Shown here one piece after another: positions 22,834 to 30,247 of a stretch of 30,247 bases of DNA. Location of the stretch: positions 1 through 30,247 of the forward strand of contig JBEANL010000010.1 of assembly GCA_041165405.1 (NCBI GenBank). The letters are read 5' to 3'. The notes under the pieces were generated by a model. It saw nothing but the letters and a program-made list of their open reading frames with translations. It ran no database searches and was not told the DNA's origin. The position numbers and the translations under genes were made by a program. The first letter of the stretch is position 1. Every line of letters starts with the position of its first letter. Source of the stretch: Methylopumilus sp009926035. GTDB taxonomy: Bacteria; Pseudomonadota; Gammaproteobacteria; Burkholderiales; Methylophilaceae.

Positions 22834-24213
22834 ATGGCTGACGATATTCTCAATACCCTTAAATTACCCCCTCATTCGATTGAAGCTGAACAGTCTTTAT
22901 TGGGTGGTTTGCTCATTGAAAATGAGGCGCTTGATAAAATTGCGGACCTTGTGTCGCCCAGTGATTTTTATCGTCAAGATCATCGTTTAATATATCAGCA
23001 TATTATTAAGCTCGTTGAGCAAAATAGCCCAGCGGATATTGTGACTGTTGCTGAATCCTTAGAGAAGAATGCTGAGTTAGTAACGGCTGGTGGTATAAGT
23101 TATCTGGGTTCTCTAGCACAAAATACGCCAACTTCTGCGAATATTCGTCGATATGCAGAAATTGTCCGCGAACGTTCAATAATGAGACATTTGGTCGAGG
23201 TGGGTTCTGATATTGCAGACAGTGCTTTTGCGCCTCAAGGGCGAGATGCACAGCAACTTTTAGACGAAGCTGAAGCTAAGATTTTTCAAATTGCCGAAAA
23301 AGAAAAGCATGATCAATCGGGCTTTAAGGATATTAAAGAGCTTTTGCCTCAAGTAGCACAAAGGATTGATGATTTATTTACTGCAGGGGCGAGTGACGTT
23401 ACTGGTGTGCCTACGGGATTCTCAGATTTAGATGCGATGACCTCAGGATTACAACCAGGTGACCTTGTCATTGTTGCTGGTCGTCCTTCTATGGGCAAAA
23501 CTTCATTAGCTCTTAATATGGCTGAAAATGTTGCGTTAGATACAGGGCTTCCTGTCGCAGTATTTTCTATGGAAATGGCTTCAACACAATTAACTATGCG
23601 TCTATTAGGTTCAGTCGGACGTTTAGATCAGCACAAAATGAGAACAGGGCGTCTTGAAGATGATGATTGGGAACGATTAACTCATGCACTAGGAAGGCTT
23701 AATGAGGCACCTATCCATATTGATGAAGGCGCTGCTTTAAATTCTTTTGATATAAGAGCACGCGCGAGAAGACTCTCGAGACAGTGCGGAAAATTAGGTT
23801 TGATTGTCATCGATTATCTTCAATTAATGTCTCCTCCAGGGGGACGACAAAGCGAAAATCGCGCGACGGAAATTTCTGAAATGTCACGATCACTTAAAGC
23901 TCTTGCAAAAGAGCTTGACGTTCCAGTGGTTGCATTATCTCAGCTCAATCGAAGCGTTGAGCAGAGACCTGATAAGCGGCCCGTAATGTCTGACTTGAGA
24001 GAATCAGGTGCGATAGAACAAGACGCTGATTTAATACTTTTCATTTATCGAGACGAAGTTTATAACCCTGATACGCCAGATAAAGGTGTTGCAGAAATCA
24101 TTATTGCAAAACAAAGAAATGGCCCTATTGGACGAATAAGACTCACATTCTTAGGCGAATATACTCGCTTCGAAAATTTTGCCAATCCAGATTTTCAATC
24201 ATACGACGAATAA
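22834..24213 (+). CDS. dnaB: Replicative DNA helicase DnaB
   Basis: Hexameric 5'-to-3' helicase that unwinds DNA at the replication fork and recruits primase. The 459 residues contain the N-terminal DnaB domain with LPPHSIEAEQSLLGGLL (about 10-26), Walker A GRPSMGKTS (216-224), Walker B LGLIVIDYLQLM, and SDLRESGAIEQDADLILF. No intein interrupts it. A TATAAT box at 22822-22827 lies only 6 bases before the ATG, with no Shine-Dalgarno sequence between. The mRNA may therefore be leaderless, or the box may be chance and expression may come from read-through. alr follows after 5 bases. Confidence 0.97.
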   Translation: MADDILNTLKLPPHSIEAEQSLLGGLLIENEALDKIADLVSPSDFYRQDHRLIYQHIIKLVEQNSPADIVTVAESLEKNAELVTAGGISYLGSLAQNTPTSANIRRYAEIVRERSIMRHLVEVGSDIADSAFAPQGRDAQQLLDEAEAKIFQIAEKEKHDQSGFKDIKELLPQVAQRIDDLFTAGASDVTGVPTGFSDLDAMTSGLQPGDLVIVAGRPSMGKTSLALNMAENVALDTGLPVAVFSMEMASTQLTMRLLGSVGRLDQHKMRTGRLEDDDWERLTHALGRLNEAPIHIDEGAALNSFDIRARARRLSRQCGKLGLIVIDYLQLMSPPGGRQSENRATEISEMSRSLKALAKELDVPVVALSQLNRSVEQRPDKRPVMSDLRESGAIEQDADLILFIYRDEVYNPDTPDKGVAEIIIAKQRNGPIGRIRLTFLGEYTRFENFANPDFQSYDE

Positions 24214-24218
24214 AATAG

Positions 24219-25301
24219 ATGCGTCCCCTTAAGGCATTCGTTAATCAAGCTTCGCTTCGACATAATCTCTCTATTGTTAAGCAATTAACGCCCAAATCTA
24301 AGATCATGTCAGTTGTTAAGGCAAATGGTTATGGCCATGGCCTTATTAATGTTGCGCACGGACTAAGTGAAAGTGATGGTTTTGCGGTGCTTAGTTTGAA
24401 TGAAGCAATTGACTTAAGAGAGCATGGTTTTGAGCAAGATATTTTATTATTAGAGGGTGCTTTCGAAGCCTACGAAATTTCAATAGCAGCAAAAATGGGC
24501 ATCAATCTTGTGGTTCATAATATTCATCAATTACAAATGATTGAAAATTCAAAACTCAATCATCCTATTGATATTCACTTTAAGATTAATACTGGAATGA
24601 ACCGCTTGGGTTTTGATCCTAAAGATGCAAAAGATATTCTTAAATCTTTGCAAAATAAATCCCATATTAAAACGATCACACTCATGACACATTTTGCAAC
24701 TGCGGATGAGCCTAAAGGTATTGATTGGCAATTTAATATTTTTAATGATATTGCCAATCATTTTAATTTCTCTCGTTCGGTTGCAAATTCAGCATCTATT
24801 ATTAATTTTAAAAGCACCCATCTTGATTGGGTCCGACCTGGGATTATGCTCTATGGCGCATCACCATTTGTAGGCAAAACATCCAGTTCTTTTAACCTTA
24901 AACCTGTTATGCAATTGAAAAGTAAAATTATTGCAATACAAAATTTATCTAAAAATGATTCAATTGGATATGGTGATAGTTTCAAAGCTAAAAATGATAT
25001 GCGTATCGCAGTTGTTGCATGCGGCTATGCAGATGGTTATCCGAGACATGCACCGACTGGAACGCCAGTTTTCGTTGAAGGGGAAAAAACATATACAGTT
25101 GGAAGAGTATCTATGGATATGCTTTATATAGATATCACGAATATCCCTAATGCATCTATTTCAAGTGATGTTGAATTATGGGGCGAGCATGTTCATGTCG
25201 ACGAAGTTGCTGAAAAATCTGGAACAGTAGGCTATGAATTACTTTGTGCTATTTCCGCATCTATAAGAGTTCCCATGGAAACAGTGTATGGCCAAAAATA
25301 A
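24219..25301 (+). CDS. alr: Alanine racemase
   Basis: PLP enzyme interconverting L- and D-alanine for peptidoglycan. The 360-residue protein has the PLP lysine K34 in SVVKANGYGHGL, HFKINTGMNRLGF (about 122-134), the catalytic tyrosine Y251 in SIGYGDSF, and GYADGYPRHAPTGTPV with GRVSMDMLYIDIT. The fold is an N-terminal TIM barrel and C-terminal beta domain of normal size. The 3' end overlaps the radA start by 14 bases, and the gene sits 5 bases after dnaB, giving a dnaB-alr-radA unit widespread in betaproteobacteria. Confidence 0.96.
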   Translation: MRPLKAFVNQASLRHNLSIVKQLTPKSKIMSVVKANGYGHGLINVAHGLSESDGFAVLSLNEAIDLREHGFEQDILLLEGAFEAYEISIAAKMGINLVVHNIHQLQMIENSKLNHPIDIHFKINTGMNRLGFDPKDAKDILKSLQNKSHIKTITLMTHFATADEPKGIDWQFNIFNDIANHFNFSRSVANSASIINFKSTHLDWVRPGIMLYGASPFVGKTSSSFNLKPVMQLKSKIIAIQNLSKNDSIGYGDSFKAKNDMRIAVVACGYADGYPRHAPTGTPVFVEGEKTYTVGRVSMDMLYIDITNIPNASISSDVELWGEHVHVDEVAEKSGTVGYELLCAISASIRVPMETVYGQK

Positions 25302-26658
25302 AATTGCATACGTCTGCACAGAATGCGGCGGGCAATCGACTAAATGGCAAGGACAATGTCCACATTGTATGACATGGAATACTATGGCAGAAAGTATCAT
25401 TGAAGCTTCTGTGCCTAGTCGATATGCTTCTCTGACCCAAACCTCAGAATTAAAAAAACTTAACGAAGTTAAAATGTCAGCCGTTTATAAAAGAACAACT
25501 TGTATAAGCGAATTCGATCGAGTTCTTGGTGGTGGTTTTGTTCCTGGCGGTGTCGTATTAATTGGTGGAGATCCTGGTATTGGAAAATCTACACTACTTA
25601 TTCAGGCGCTTTCACACATGTCTAACGATAAAAGCCAGGCTCCATGCAAAGTTATTTACGTAAGTGGCGAAGAGTCTCCTCAACAGATAGCTATGCGGGC
25701 AAAACGTTTAGAGTTAGAAGTCTCAGATATTTTTATCTTATCTGAAATAAATTTAGAAAAAATTATTCAATCGATTGAAAAAAATAAACCCGATGTTGTT
25801 GTTATTGATTCTATTCAAACAATTTATTCGGAAGAGTTGCAATCAGCTCCTGGTTCAGTTACTCAGGTGAGAGAGTGTTCGGCACAATTGACCCGTATTG
25901 CAAAACAATTAGAAGTGAGCATGATTCTGGTTGGCCATGTTACGAAGGAGGGTTCATTAGCAGGTCCTCGCGTTTTAGAGCATATTGTAGATACGGTGCT
26001 TTATTTTGAGGGTGATCAAAACTCGAGCTTTAGAATGGTGCGTGCATTTAAAAATCGATTTGGTGCTGTCAATGAGCTTGGCGTATTCGCCATGACTGAA
26101 AAAGGTTTGCGGGAAGTGACAAATCCATCAGCATTATTTTTGTCACATCATCACGAAGAAGTGTCTGGATCATGTATTACAGTGACGCAAGAAGGAACAA
26201 GACCGCTTCTTATTGAGATTCAAGCTCTTGTTGATAATGCGCATGGAGCATCACCTAAACGCTTAGGTGTTGGTTTAGAACAGAATCGACTTTCCATGCT
26301 TCTTGCCGTATTACATAGACATGGTGGCATTGCATGCTTTGATCAAGATGTTTTTGTGAATGCGGTAGGTGGCGTCAAGATTACTGAGCCAGGCGTAGAT
26401 CTTGCTATTTTATGCGCCATTGTTTCTTCATTTAAAAATCAACCTATTAATCAAAAAACAATTATATTTGGCGAGGTCGGATTGGCCGGTGAAGTAAGAC
26501 CTATTCAGAGAGGCCAAGAACGCATTAAAGAAGCTGCAAAGTTAGGATTTACACGAGCTATTATTCCCAAAGCCAATATTGCTAAACAGAAGATTGCAGG
26601 AATTGATGTTCTAGGTATTGAATATCTGTCTCAGGCACTTCAATTACTTAGAACATAA
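25288..26658 (+). CDS. radA: DNA repair protein RadA (Sms)
   Basis: RecA-like ATPase that promotes branch migration during recombinational repair. The 456 residues show the N-terminal zinc finger (C10, C13, C24, C27), Walker A GGDPGIGKST (93-102), the RadA-specific KNRFG motif (255-259) and a C-terminal Lon-protease-like domain with GGVKITEPGVDLAI and EVGLAGEVRPI. The start overlaps the end of alr by 14 bases in another frame. The last 19 bases overlap the convergent hpnD, so the two genes share their ends and no terminator is visible between them. Confidence 0.96.
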   Translation: MAKNKIAYVCTECGGQSTKWQGQCPHCMTWNTMAESIIEASVPSRYASLTQTSELKKLNEVKMSAVYKRTTCISEFDRVLGGGFVPGGVVLIGGDPGIGKSTLLIQALSHMSNDKSQAPCKVIYVSGEESPQQIAMRAKRLELEVSDIFILSEINLEKIIQSIEKNKPDVVVIDSIQTIYSEELQSAPGSVTQVRECSAQLTRIAKQLEVSMILVGHVTKEGSLAGPRVLEHIVDTVLYFEGDQNSSFRMVRAFKNRFGAVNELGVFAMTEKGLREVTNPSALFLSHHHEEVSGSCITVTQEGTRPLLIEIQALVDNAHGASPKRLGVGLEQNRLSMLLAVLHRHGGIACFDQDVFVNAVGGVKITEPGVDLAILCAIVSSFKNQPINQKTIIFGEVGLAGEVRPIQRGQERIKEAAKLGFTRAIIPKANIAKQKIAGIDVLGIEYLSQALQLLRT

Positions 26659-27497
26659 AATTTATTTTTAAAGAAGCATTTAAATATCACGAGCATCTTT
26701 CTAAATGGTGGAAGTATTACCTTATGGTTAAGCGTTTGTTCTGGTCGATCTCTTTTAATTTCTAGTAGAAGCGTTTCATAGATTTTTCCCATGAGTAACC
26801 CAGGAATCTGTGAATTAACATCTTCTTTGGGAATTTTTTCATAAGCAGACTTATAAAAATTCTCCGCGCGTTCAATTTGATAAATCAATAAGTTTGATAC
26901 ATTTTTATTTTCTTGGAATTTTAAGATGTCTTCTTCAGATACATTAAATTGATGAAGTTCGTCGAGCGGTATATAGATCCTATTCTTTCTTGCATCTTCT
27001 CCAACGTCTCGAATAATATTTGTGAGCTGAAGTGCAATACCTAAGTCATGTGCAAATTTTAAAGTCGTTTGATTTTTAAAGCCCAATATTTTGACACATA
27101 GTATGCCTACTACGCCTGCAACTCTGTAGCAATAAAGTTGGAGCTGTTTAAAACTTTCGTAGCGATTAAATTTTAAATCCATTTCCATTCCATCAAGCAT
27201 TTCTAAAAAATATGCTTCATTAAGTTCATAGGTATCAATAAAATTTAACAGTGACTTTGTCACGGGATGTTGTGGTGTTTCATGAAATAAGCGATTAATT
27301 TCATTTTTCCACCAATTTATTTTCGCTGTTGCCACTTCGAGATCGATTGTGTTGTCAACAATATCATCAATTTCTCTACAAAATGCGTAAAGCGATACAA
27401 GGGCATCTCGCCTGTTTTTACTTATAAAGTAAAAAGTCCAGGTGAAATTTGATTTACTCTCTTTAACTTTCTCATAGCAATATTGAATAGGGGTCAT
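26640..27497 (-). CDS. hpnD: Presqualene diphosphate synthase HpnD
   Basis: Trans-prenyltransferase joining two farnesyl diphosphates to presqualene diphosphate, the first committed step of bacterial squalene/hopanoid synthesis. The 285-residue all-helical squalene/phytoene synthase has YAFCREIDDIVDN (first aspartate-rich motif, 44-48) and LTNIIRDVGEDARKNRIYIP (second motif, D164 and D168), both intact, unlike in hpnC. The start forms an ATGA overlap with the hpnC stop, implying coupled translation. No hpnE gene follows; the 3' end runs into radA on the other strand. It could instead be a phytoene synthase, but pairing with hpnC favours HpnD. Confidence 0.88.
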   Translation of the reverse strand: MTPIQYCYEKVKESKSNFTWTFYFISKNRRDALVSLYAFCREIDDIVDNTIDLEVATAKINWWKNEINRLFHETPQHPVTKSLLNFIDTYELNEAYFLEMLDGMEMDLKFNRYESFKQLQLYCYRVAGVVGILCVKILGFKNQTTLKFAHDLGIALQLTNIIRDVGEDARKNRIYIPLDELHQFNVSEEDILKFQENKNVSNLLIYQIERAENFYKSAYEKIPKEDVNSQIPGLLMGKIYETLLLEIKRDRPEQTLNHKVILPPFRKMLVIFKCFFKNKFYVLSN

Positions 27498-28354
27498 GAT
27501 AATTTCAGGATTGAAGCTTTAAGGAATATGAATATCCAATCTAATGTTCTGATTTTAGGTGGGTTAATGAATAAATTACAGTCATTTTTTTTCATTCTTT
27601 CTAGTAATAAAAGGGATGCGAGTTCAATCATTTGTATTTCAAAGCCAAGCCTACCTTTTATTTTTTTACCAAGCCCTAACCCTCCCTTGAGGATTTGGTA
27701 ATTTCGATTAACCCAAAATTTTTTATATCTTATCCATTCGGCCGAAAAGTTTCTTTTTTCGATATCCTTGATATTCAGATTAAATGCTTTTATCTCGCTT
27801 TTTGGAAAATAAATTCGACCTTTTTTATAATCTTCAACAGCACCTTGAGCGAAATTAATAAGTGCTAAAGCCGTACAAATTGCATTAGATTTGCGAATAT
27901 TTTCTTTGTTGTCTTTCTTGGCAAGACTTAAAACTAGTTCACCAGCTGGGTTTGCCGCATCCTCACAATATTTGATTAAGCCATCAAATCGAGTATATTG
28001 CTTATGATTTATATCTTTATTAAAAGCATTAATAAATTTATATAAATTATTGATTTTTATATTATATTTAATACATATTTTTTTTAATATTTTAAAATAT
28101 GGGTCGTTAATTTTTTGATTTGTTTCAATTTTTTTTAGATGATCATTAAGATATTTAATATCTTTAAGGCGATCTTCTTTAGATTTATTTCCTTCGTCGG
28201 CAATATCATCTCCGAGACGAGCAAAAGCATATAAGGTCGTAATTGCCTCTTTCATATCTCTACCAAGAACCAATGAGCCTACTGTAAAATTTTCATAGTG
28301 TTTCTTTGTTTGCTCAATTTTGTACTGATTCTTTATATTTTGTGTAATCCTCAT
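27494..28354 (-). CDS. hpnC: HpnC-like hydroxysqualene synthase with altered second motif
   Basis: A 286-residue squalene/phytoene-synthase homologue. HpnC normally turns presqualene diphosphate into hydroxysqualene. HpnC-type blocks are ENFTVGSLVLGRDMKEAI, YAFARLGDDIADEGN (first Asp motif at 49-53) and LIKYCEDAANPAGELVL. In the second motif the family has Q-D-V-x-x-D-W-x-K-G-R, whereas this protein reads QGAVEDYKKGR, so the first aspartate is a glycine (codon 27842-27844) while D175 remains. Activity may be altered. The gene is exceptionally A/T-rich, with some 60-base stretches below 20% G+C. I use ATG at 28354; GTG at 28360 is possible. It precedes hpnD with a 4-base overlap. Confidence 0.85.
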   Translation of the reverse strand: MRITQNIKNQYKIEQTKKHYENFTVGSLVLGRDMKEAITTLYAFARLGDDIADEGNKSKEDRLKDIKYLNDHLKKIETNQKINDPYFKILKKICIKYNIKINNLYKFINAFNKDINHKQYTRFDGLIKYCEDAANPAGELVLSLAKKDNKENIRKSNAICTALALINFAQGAVEDYKKGRIYFPKSEIKAFNLNIKDIEKRNFSAEWIRYKKFWVNRNYQILKGGLGLGKKIKGRLGFEIQMIELASLLLLERMKKNDCNLFINPPKIRTLDWIFIFLKASILKLS

Positions 28355-28366
28355 AAACACTAGTAT

Positions 28367-28395
28367 GTTATAGAATGTAATTCTTTAATAGGTAA
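28367..28395 (-). promoter_or_regulatory. Candidate hpnC-hpnD promoter
   Basis: On the minus strand TTACCT (28390-28395) and TATAAC (28367-28372) are spaced by exactly 17 bases. Initiation would fall at or just before the hpnC start codons (28360 or 28354), giving almost no leader. The plus-strand gene at 28406 starts in the same short gap, with TAGAAT at 28371-28376 as its possible -10. Confidence 0.4.
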
Positions 28396-28405
28396 GGTTG
28401 GTTCT

Positions 28406-29161
28406 ATGTTTGGAATTATTGGTGGCACCGGGTTAGCTTCGATAAATGAATTAAAAGTATTAAAGCGTGAACTCATTAGAACGCCTTATGGAGAACCTTC
28501 TCAGCCGCTCATTTTCGGATCTTTATCAAACAAAAATATTGTTTTTCTTGCTCGCCATGGCTCGGGCCATACAATACCACCTCATGAAATCAATTATCGA
28601 GCCAATATTTGGGCGCTTCAGTCGGTGGGAGTTACGAAAATCATATCAGTAGCCACTGTGGGTGTAATCGACGAAGCAGTTAAACCAGGCACTATTTGTA
28701 TTCCCAATCAAATTATTGATTATACCTATGGCCGTAAAAATACTTATTTCGATGGCGCTGAAATGCCAGTTAAGCACATAGATTTTACTTATCCATACGA
28801 TGAATCTCTAAGAAAAGAAATTATTAGTGTTGCCCAGTCAATTTTAAAAACAGTAGTCACTGAGGGGGTTTATGCAGCAGTGCAGGGACCTAGGCTTGAA
28901 ACCGCAGCTGAAATAAATCGTCTTGAAAAAGACGGTGTAAATATAGTTGGTATGACTGGAATGCCTGAAGCAGCCTTGGCAAAGGAGCTTAATATTGCAT
29001 ATGCAGCGATATGTCCTATGGTAAATCACGCTGCCGGAAGGGGTTTAAGTAAAGATGCTATTTCATTTTCTAGTATTAATGAGCTTTGCGATAATGATAT
29101 TTGCCAACTTATGATGACTGATGTAGTAAGACTGATTCAAACAATTATTTCAAAAAATTAA
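28406..29161 (+). CDS. S-methyl-5'-thioinosine/thioadenosine phosphorylase
   Basis: Purine nucleoside phosphorylase-family enzyme, 251 residues, that cleaves a methylthio-nucleoside with phosphate during polyamine by-product recycling. MFGIIGGTGLASINEL (phosphate loop), ARHGSGHTIPPHEINYRANI, and the late GMTGMPEAALAKELNIAYAA with NHAAG resemble bacterial methylthioinosine phosphorylases more than adenosine-specific MTAP, whose equivalent segment is usually MTxxPExxLAREAG. If so, an upstream deaminase would convert methylthioadenosine to methylthioinosine. AAGG lies about 10 bases before the ATG. The stop is immediately followed by the def ATG. Family is secure; choice between the two substrates is inference. 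Confidence 0.86.
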   Translation: MFGIIGGTGLASINELKVLKRELIRTPYGEPSQPLIFGSLSNKNIVFLARHGSGHTIPPHEINYRANIWALQSVGVTKIISVATVGVIDEAVKPGTICIPNQIIDYTYGRKNTYFDGAEMPVKHIDFTYPYDESLRKEIISVAQSILKTVVTEGVYAAVQGPRLETAAEINRLEKDGVNIVGMTGMPEAALAKELNIAYAAICPMVNHAAGRGLSKDAISFSSINELCDNDICQLMMTDVVRLIQTIISKN

Positions 29162-29695
29162 ATGGCTATAAGACAAGTCTTGAAAATGGGCGATCCGCTG
29201 CTTTTAAAAGTTGCTGAGCCAGTTCGTGATTTTAAAAGTCTTGCATTAAAAAATTTGATTGAAGATATGCAAGACACGATGCATTCTTTAAATGGCGCAG
29301 GCTTGGCAGCCCCTCAAATAGGCGTGAGTTTAAGAGTTGTCATTTTTGGCGTTAAAAAGACTCCGCGTTATCCAGACGCAGAAGAAGTGCCTTACACTAT
29401 TTTAATTAATCCACAACTTACTTTTCTTGATGAAGATATGGATAGCGGATGGGAGGGGTGTCTTTCTGTTCCCGGCATGAGAGGGTTAGTGCCAAGATTT
29501 AAAAAACTTCGTTATCAAGGTTATGATTTGAACCACAATCCAATTGATCGCACAGTTACTGATTTCCATGCGCGCGTTGTTCAGCATGAGTGCGATCATT
29601 TGGATGGCATTCTCTATCCTATGAGGATTAAAGATTTAAGTAATTTTGGGTTTTCTGAAGTTTTATTTCCCGATTCTGACCTTCAAGATGACTAA
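29162..29695 (+). CDS. def: Peptide deformylase
   Basis: Metalloenzyme removing the formyl group from the N terminus of new proteins at the ribosome exit. All three motifs are present in the 177-residue protein: GAGLAAPQIG (45-54), EGCLSVPG with metal-ligand C100, and QHECDHLDG with H142, E143 and H146. The C-terminal tail is that of a type 1 enzyme. No fmt gene is next to it, unlike the classic def-fmt pair, so this may be a second deformylase copy or simply a relocated gene. It abuts the phosphorylase with no gap. Confidence 0.95.
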   Translation: MAIRQVLKMGDPLLLKVAEPVRDFKSLALKNLIEDMQDTMHSLNGAGLAAPQIGVSLRVVIFGVKKTPRYPDAEEVPYTILINPQLTFLDEDMDSGWEGCLSVPGMRGLVPRFKKLRYQGYDLNHNPIDRTVTDFHARVVQHECDHLDGILYPMRIKDLSNFGFSEVLFPDSDLQDD

Positions 29696-29701
29696 AGGTT
29701 A

Positions 29702-29710
29702 TGATAGAAT
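29702..29710 (+). promoter_or_regulatory. Extended -10 promoter of tRNA-Ser
   Basis: TG-A-TAGAAT (29702-29710) fits an extended -10 element, 9 bases before the mature tRNA 5' end at 29720. No good -35 is present upstream, where the def coding end lies. Confidence 0.5.
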
Positions 29711-29719
29711 TCTCGCTCC

Positions 29720-29810
29720 GGAAGAGTGGCTGAGCGGTTTAAGGCAGCGGTCTTGAAAACCGTCGAGGGTTCATAGCCCTCCGTGAGTTCGAATCTCACC
29801 TCTTCCGCCA
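29720..29810 (+). tRNA. tRNA-Ser (anticodon UGA), CCA encoded
   Basis: A 91-nucleotide class II tRNA. Acceptor GGAAGAG (29720-29726) pairs CTCTTCC (29800-29806), with discriminator G and encoded CCA (29808-29810). The anticodon stem GCGGT/ACCGT holds CTTGAAA, giving UGA for Ser. A long variable arm, with GAGGG pairing CCCTC, follows, and the T arm has GTTCGAATC. The long arm and anticodon make the serine identity firm. Confidence 0.98.
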
Positions 29811-29827
29811 TTTATTTCAATCTATTC

Positions 29828-30247
29828 TCATTCAAATCTATTTTTAATAGCTTTATCATAAACTTCCTTAGATGATCTATACATGACATCCAAGGTAAAG
29901 GGTCTGTATATATATTTCATTTGATCTGTATTGGGAGCTTTCATAATTTTTAACATTCCTTTTGATAAGAGCTCCGGACTCTTAGCTTTGACTAATATAG
30001 CTTTTTTATAAGCCTTTAAAGTTTCTGGAATGCCTCCTACTGGGCAGCTAATAATTGGAAGACCAACAGACATAGCCTGTAATAATGCTTGAGGAACACC
30101 TTCATTTGCGTAACTTGGTAATACAAAACAATCTATTGCTTGCAAATAGGGCACGATATTTCGAGTATCGCCTACAAATCTTATATTGTCCGGATAAGAT
30201 GAATTTTTAGCTAATTTTTTACAATTTTGCATTTGTGGACCATCGCC
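29828..30247 (-). CDS. GT4-family glycosyltransferase (partial, N terminus outside window)
   Basis: C-terminal part, about 139 residues, of a GT-B-fold family 4 glycosyltransferase. The frame is open to the window edge and begins GDGPQMQNCKKL, the usual (V/I)GDGP turn before the donor-binding half, so the gene continues beyond 30247. Donor-site residues appear in FVLPSYANEGVPQALLQAM (the E-x7-E region) and SVGLPIISCPVGGIPETL. Such enzymes build O-antigen, capsule or other surface glycans in the cytoplasm. Its 3' end faces tRNA-Ser across 17 bases without a terminator. Specific sugar and linkage cannot be read from sequence. Confidence 0.9.
   Translation of the reverse strand, partial: GDGPQMQNCKKLAKNSSYPDNIRFVGDTRNIVPYLQAIDCFVLPSYANEGVPQALLQAMSVGLPIISCPVGGIPETLKAYKKAILVKAKSPELLSKGMLKIMKAPNTDQMKYIYRPFTLDVMYRSSKEVYDKAIKNRFE

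Noticed and set aside
22815..24213. Replication origin near dnaB
   Set aside because: No DnaA-box cluster, dnaA or dnaN is present; dnaB here belongs to the common rplI-dnaB-alr-radA order.
28021..28110. Extreme AT tract as an intergenic or regulatory region
   Set aside because: It is coding sequence in an intact hpnC frame with matching family blocks on either side.
1..30247. CRISPR array, insertion sequence, prophage or defence system
   Set aside because: No regularly spaced repeats, transposase, integrase, phage or toxin-antitoxin-like genes were seen on either strand.

Overview
The window is a compact, AT-rich chromosomal segment, almost certainly from a streamlined betaproteobacterium. 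The best fit is a freshwater or marine Methylophilaceae methylotroph of the Ca. Methylopumilus / OM43 type. This placement is inferred from several features: the order rpsF-priB-rpsR-rplI-dnaB-alr-radA; a DUF934 gene between cysI and an APS-reductase-type cysH; the hpnC-hpnD pair; heavy use of A/T codons; and very short or overlapping gene junctions. No diagnostic methylotrophy gene such as xoxF or hps/phi lies in the window, so the family assignment is not proven. No prophage, insertion sequence, CRISPR array or rRNA operon was found, and no gene-free stretch exceeds about 130 bases.

Layout. Positions 1-4516 (minus strand) hold an assimilatory sulfate-reduction operon: tauE-like permease, cysI, DUF934, cysH and the start of cysD, which runs off the left edge. 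It diverges from cysB at 4640, and the shared AT-rich intergenic region carries a candidate CysB operator. Positions 4640-9718 (plus) form a tightly spaced series cysB-fhs-yigZ-rmuC-moaD-moaE. Positions 9804-14331 (plus) hold galU-hpt-rnr-rlmB. Positions 14321-16637 hold a malate:quinone oxidoreductase (minus) and a WaaE/KdtX-like glycosyltransferase (plus), followed by a bidirectional terminator and tRNA-Asn(GUU) on the minus strand. Positions 16826-19133 (minus) hold an aspartate-type aminotransferase and a secreted trypsin-like protease with TPRs. Positions 19253-26658 (plus) hold uvrB, the rpsF-priB-rpsR-rplI operon with its promoter, leader hairpin and terminator, then dnaB-alr-radA. Positions 26640-28354 (minus) hold hpnD and hpnC. 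Positions 28406-29695 (plus) hold a methylthioinosine-type phosphorylase and peptide deformylase, then tRNA-Ser(UGA). A partial GT4 glycosyltransferase on the minus strand closes the window and may mark the edge of a surface-polysaccharide region.

How the genes work together. The cys genes convert sulfate to sulfide under CysB control. Fhs feeds formate into the folate C1 pool. MoaD and MoaE complete molybdopterin. GalU and the glycosyltransferases serve envelope polysaccharide. HpnC and HpnD start squalene synthesis. The rest is replication, repair, translation and RNA turnover.

This is mostly ordinary housekeeping sequence, and I found no convincing new multi-gene system. The most unusual points are: an HpnC that lacks an expected metal-binding aspartate; a CCG-containing hairpin in the rpsF leader; a perfect dyad overlapping the cysB -10 box; three genes that must start with TTG; -10 boxes placed so that transcripts could be leaderless; and convergent genes whose coding ends overlap.
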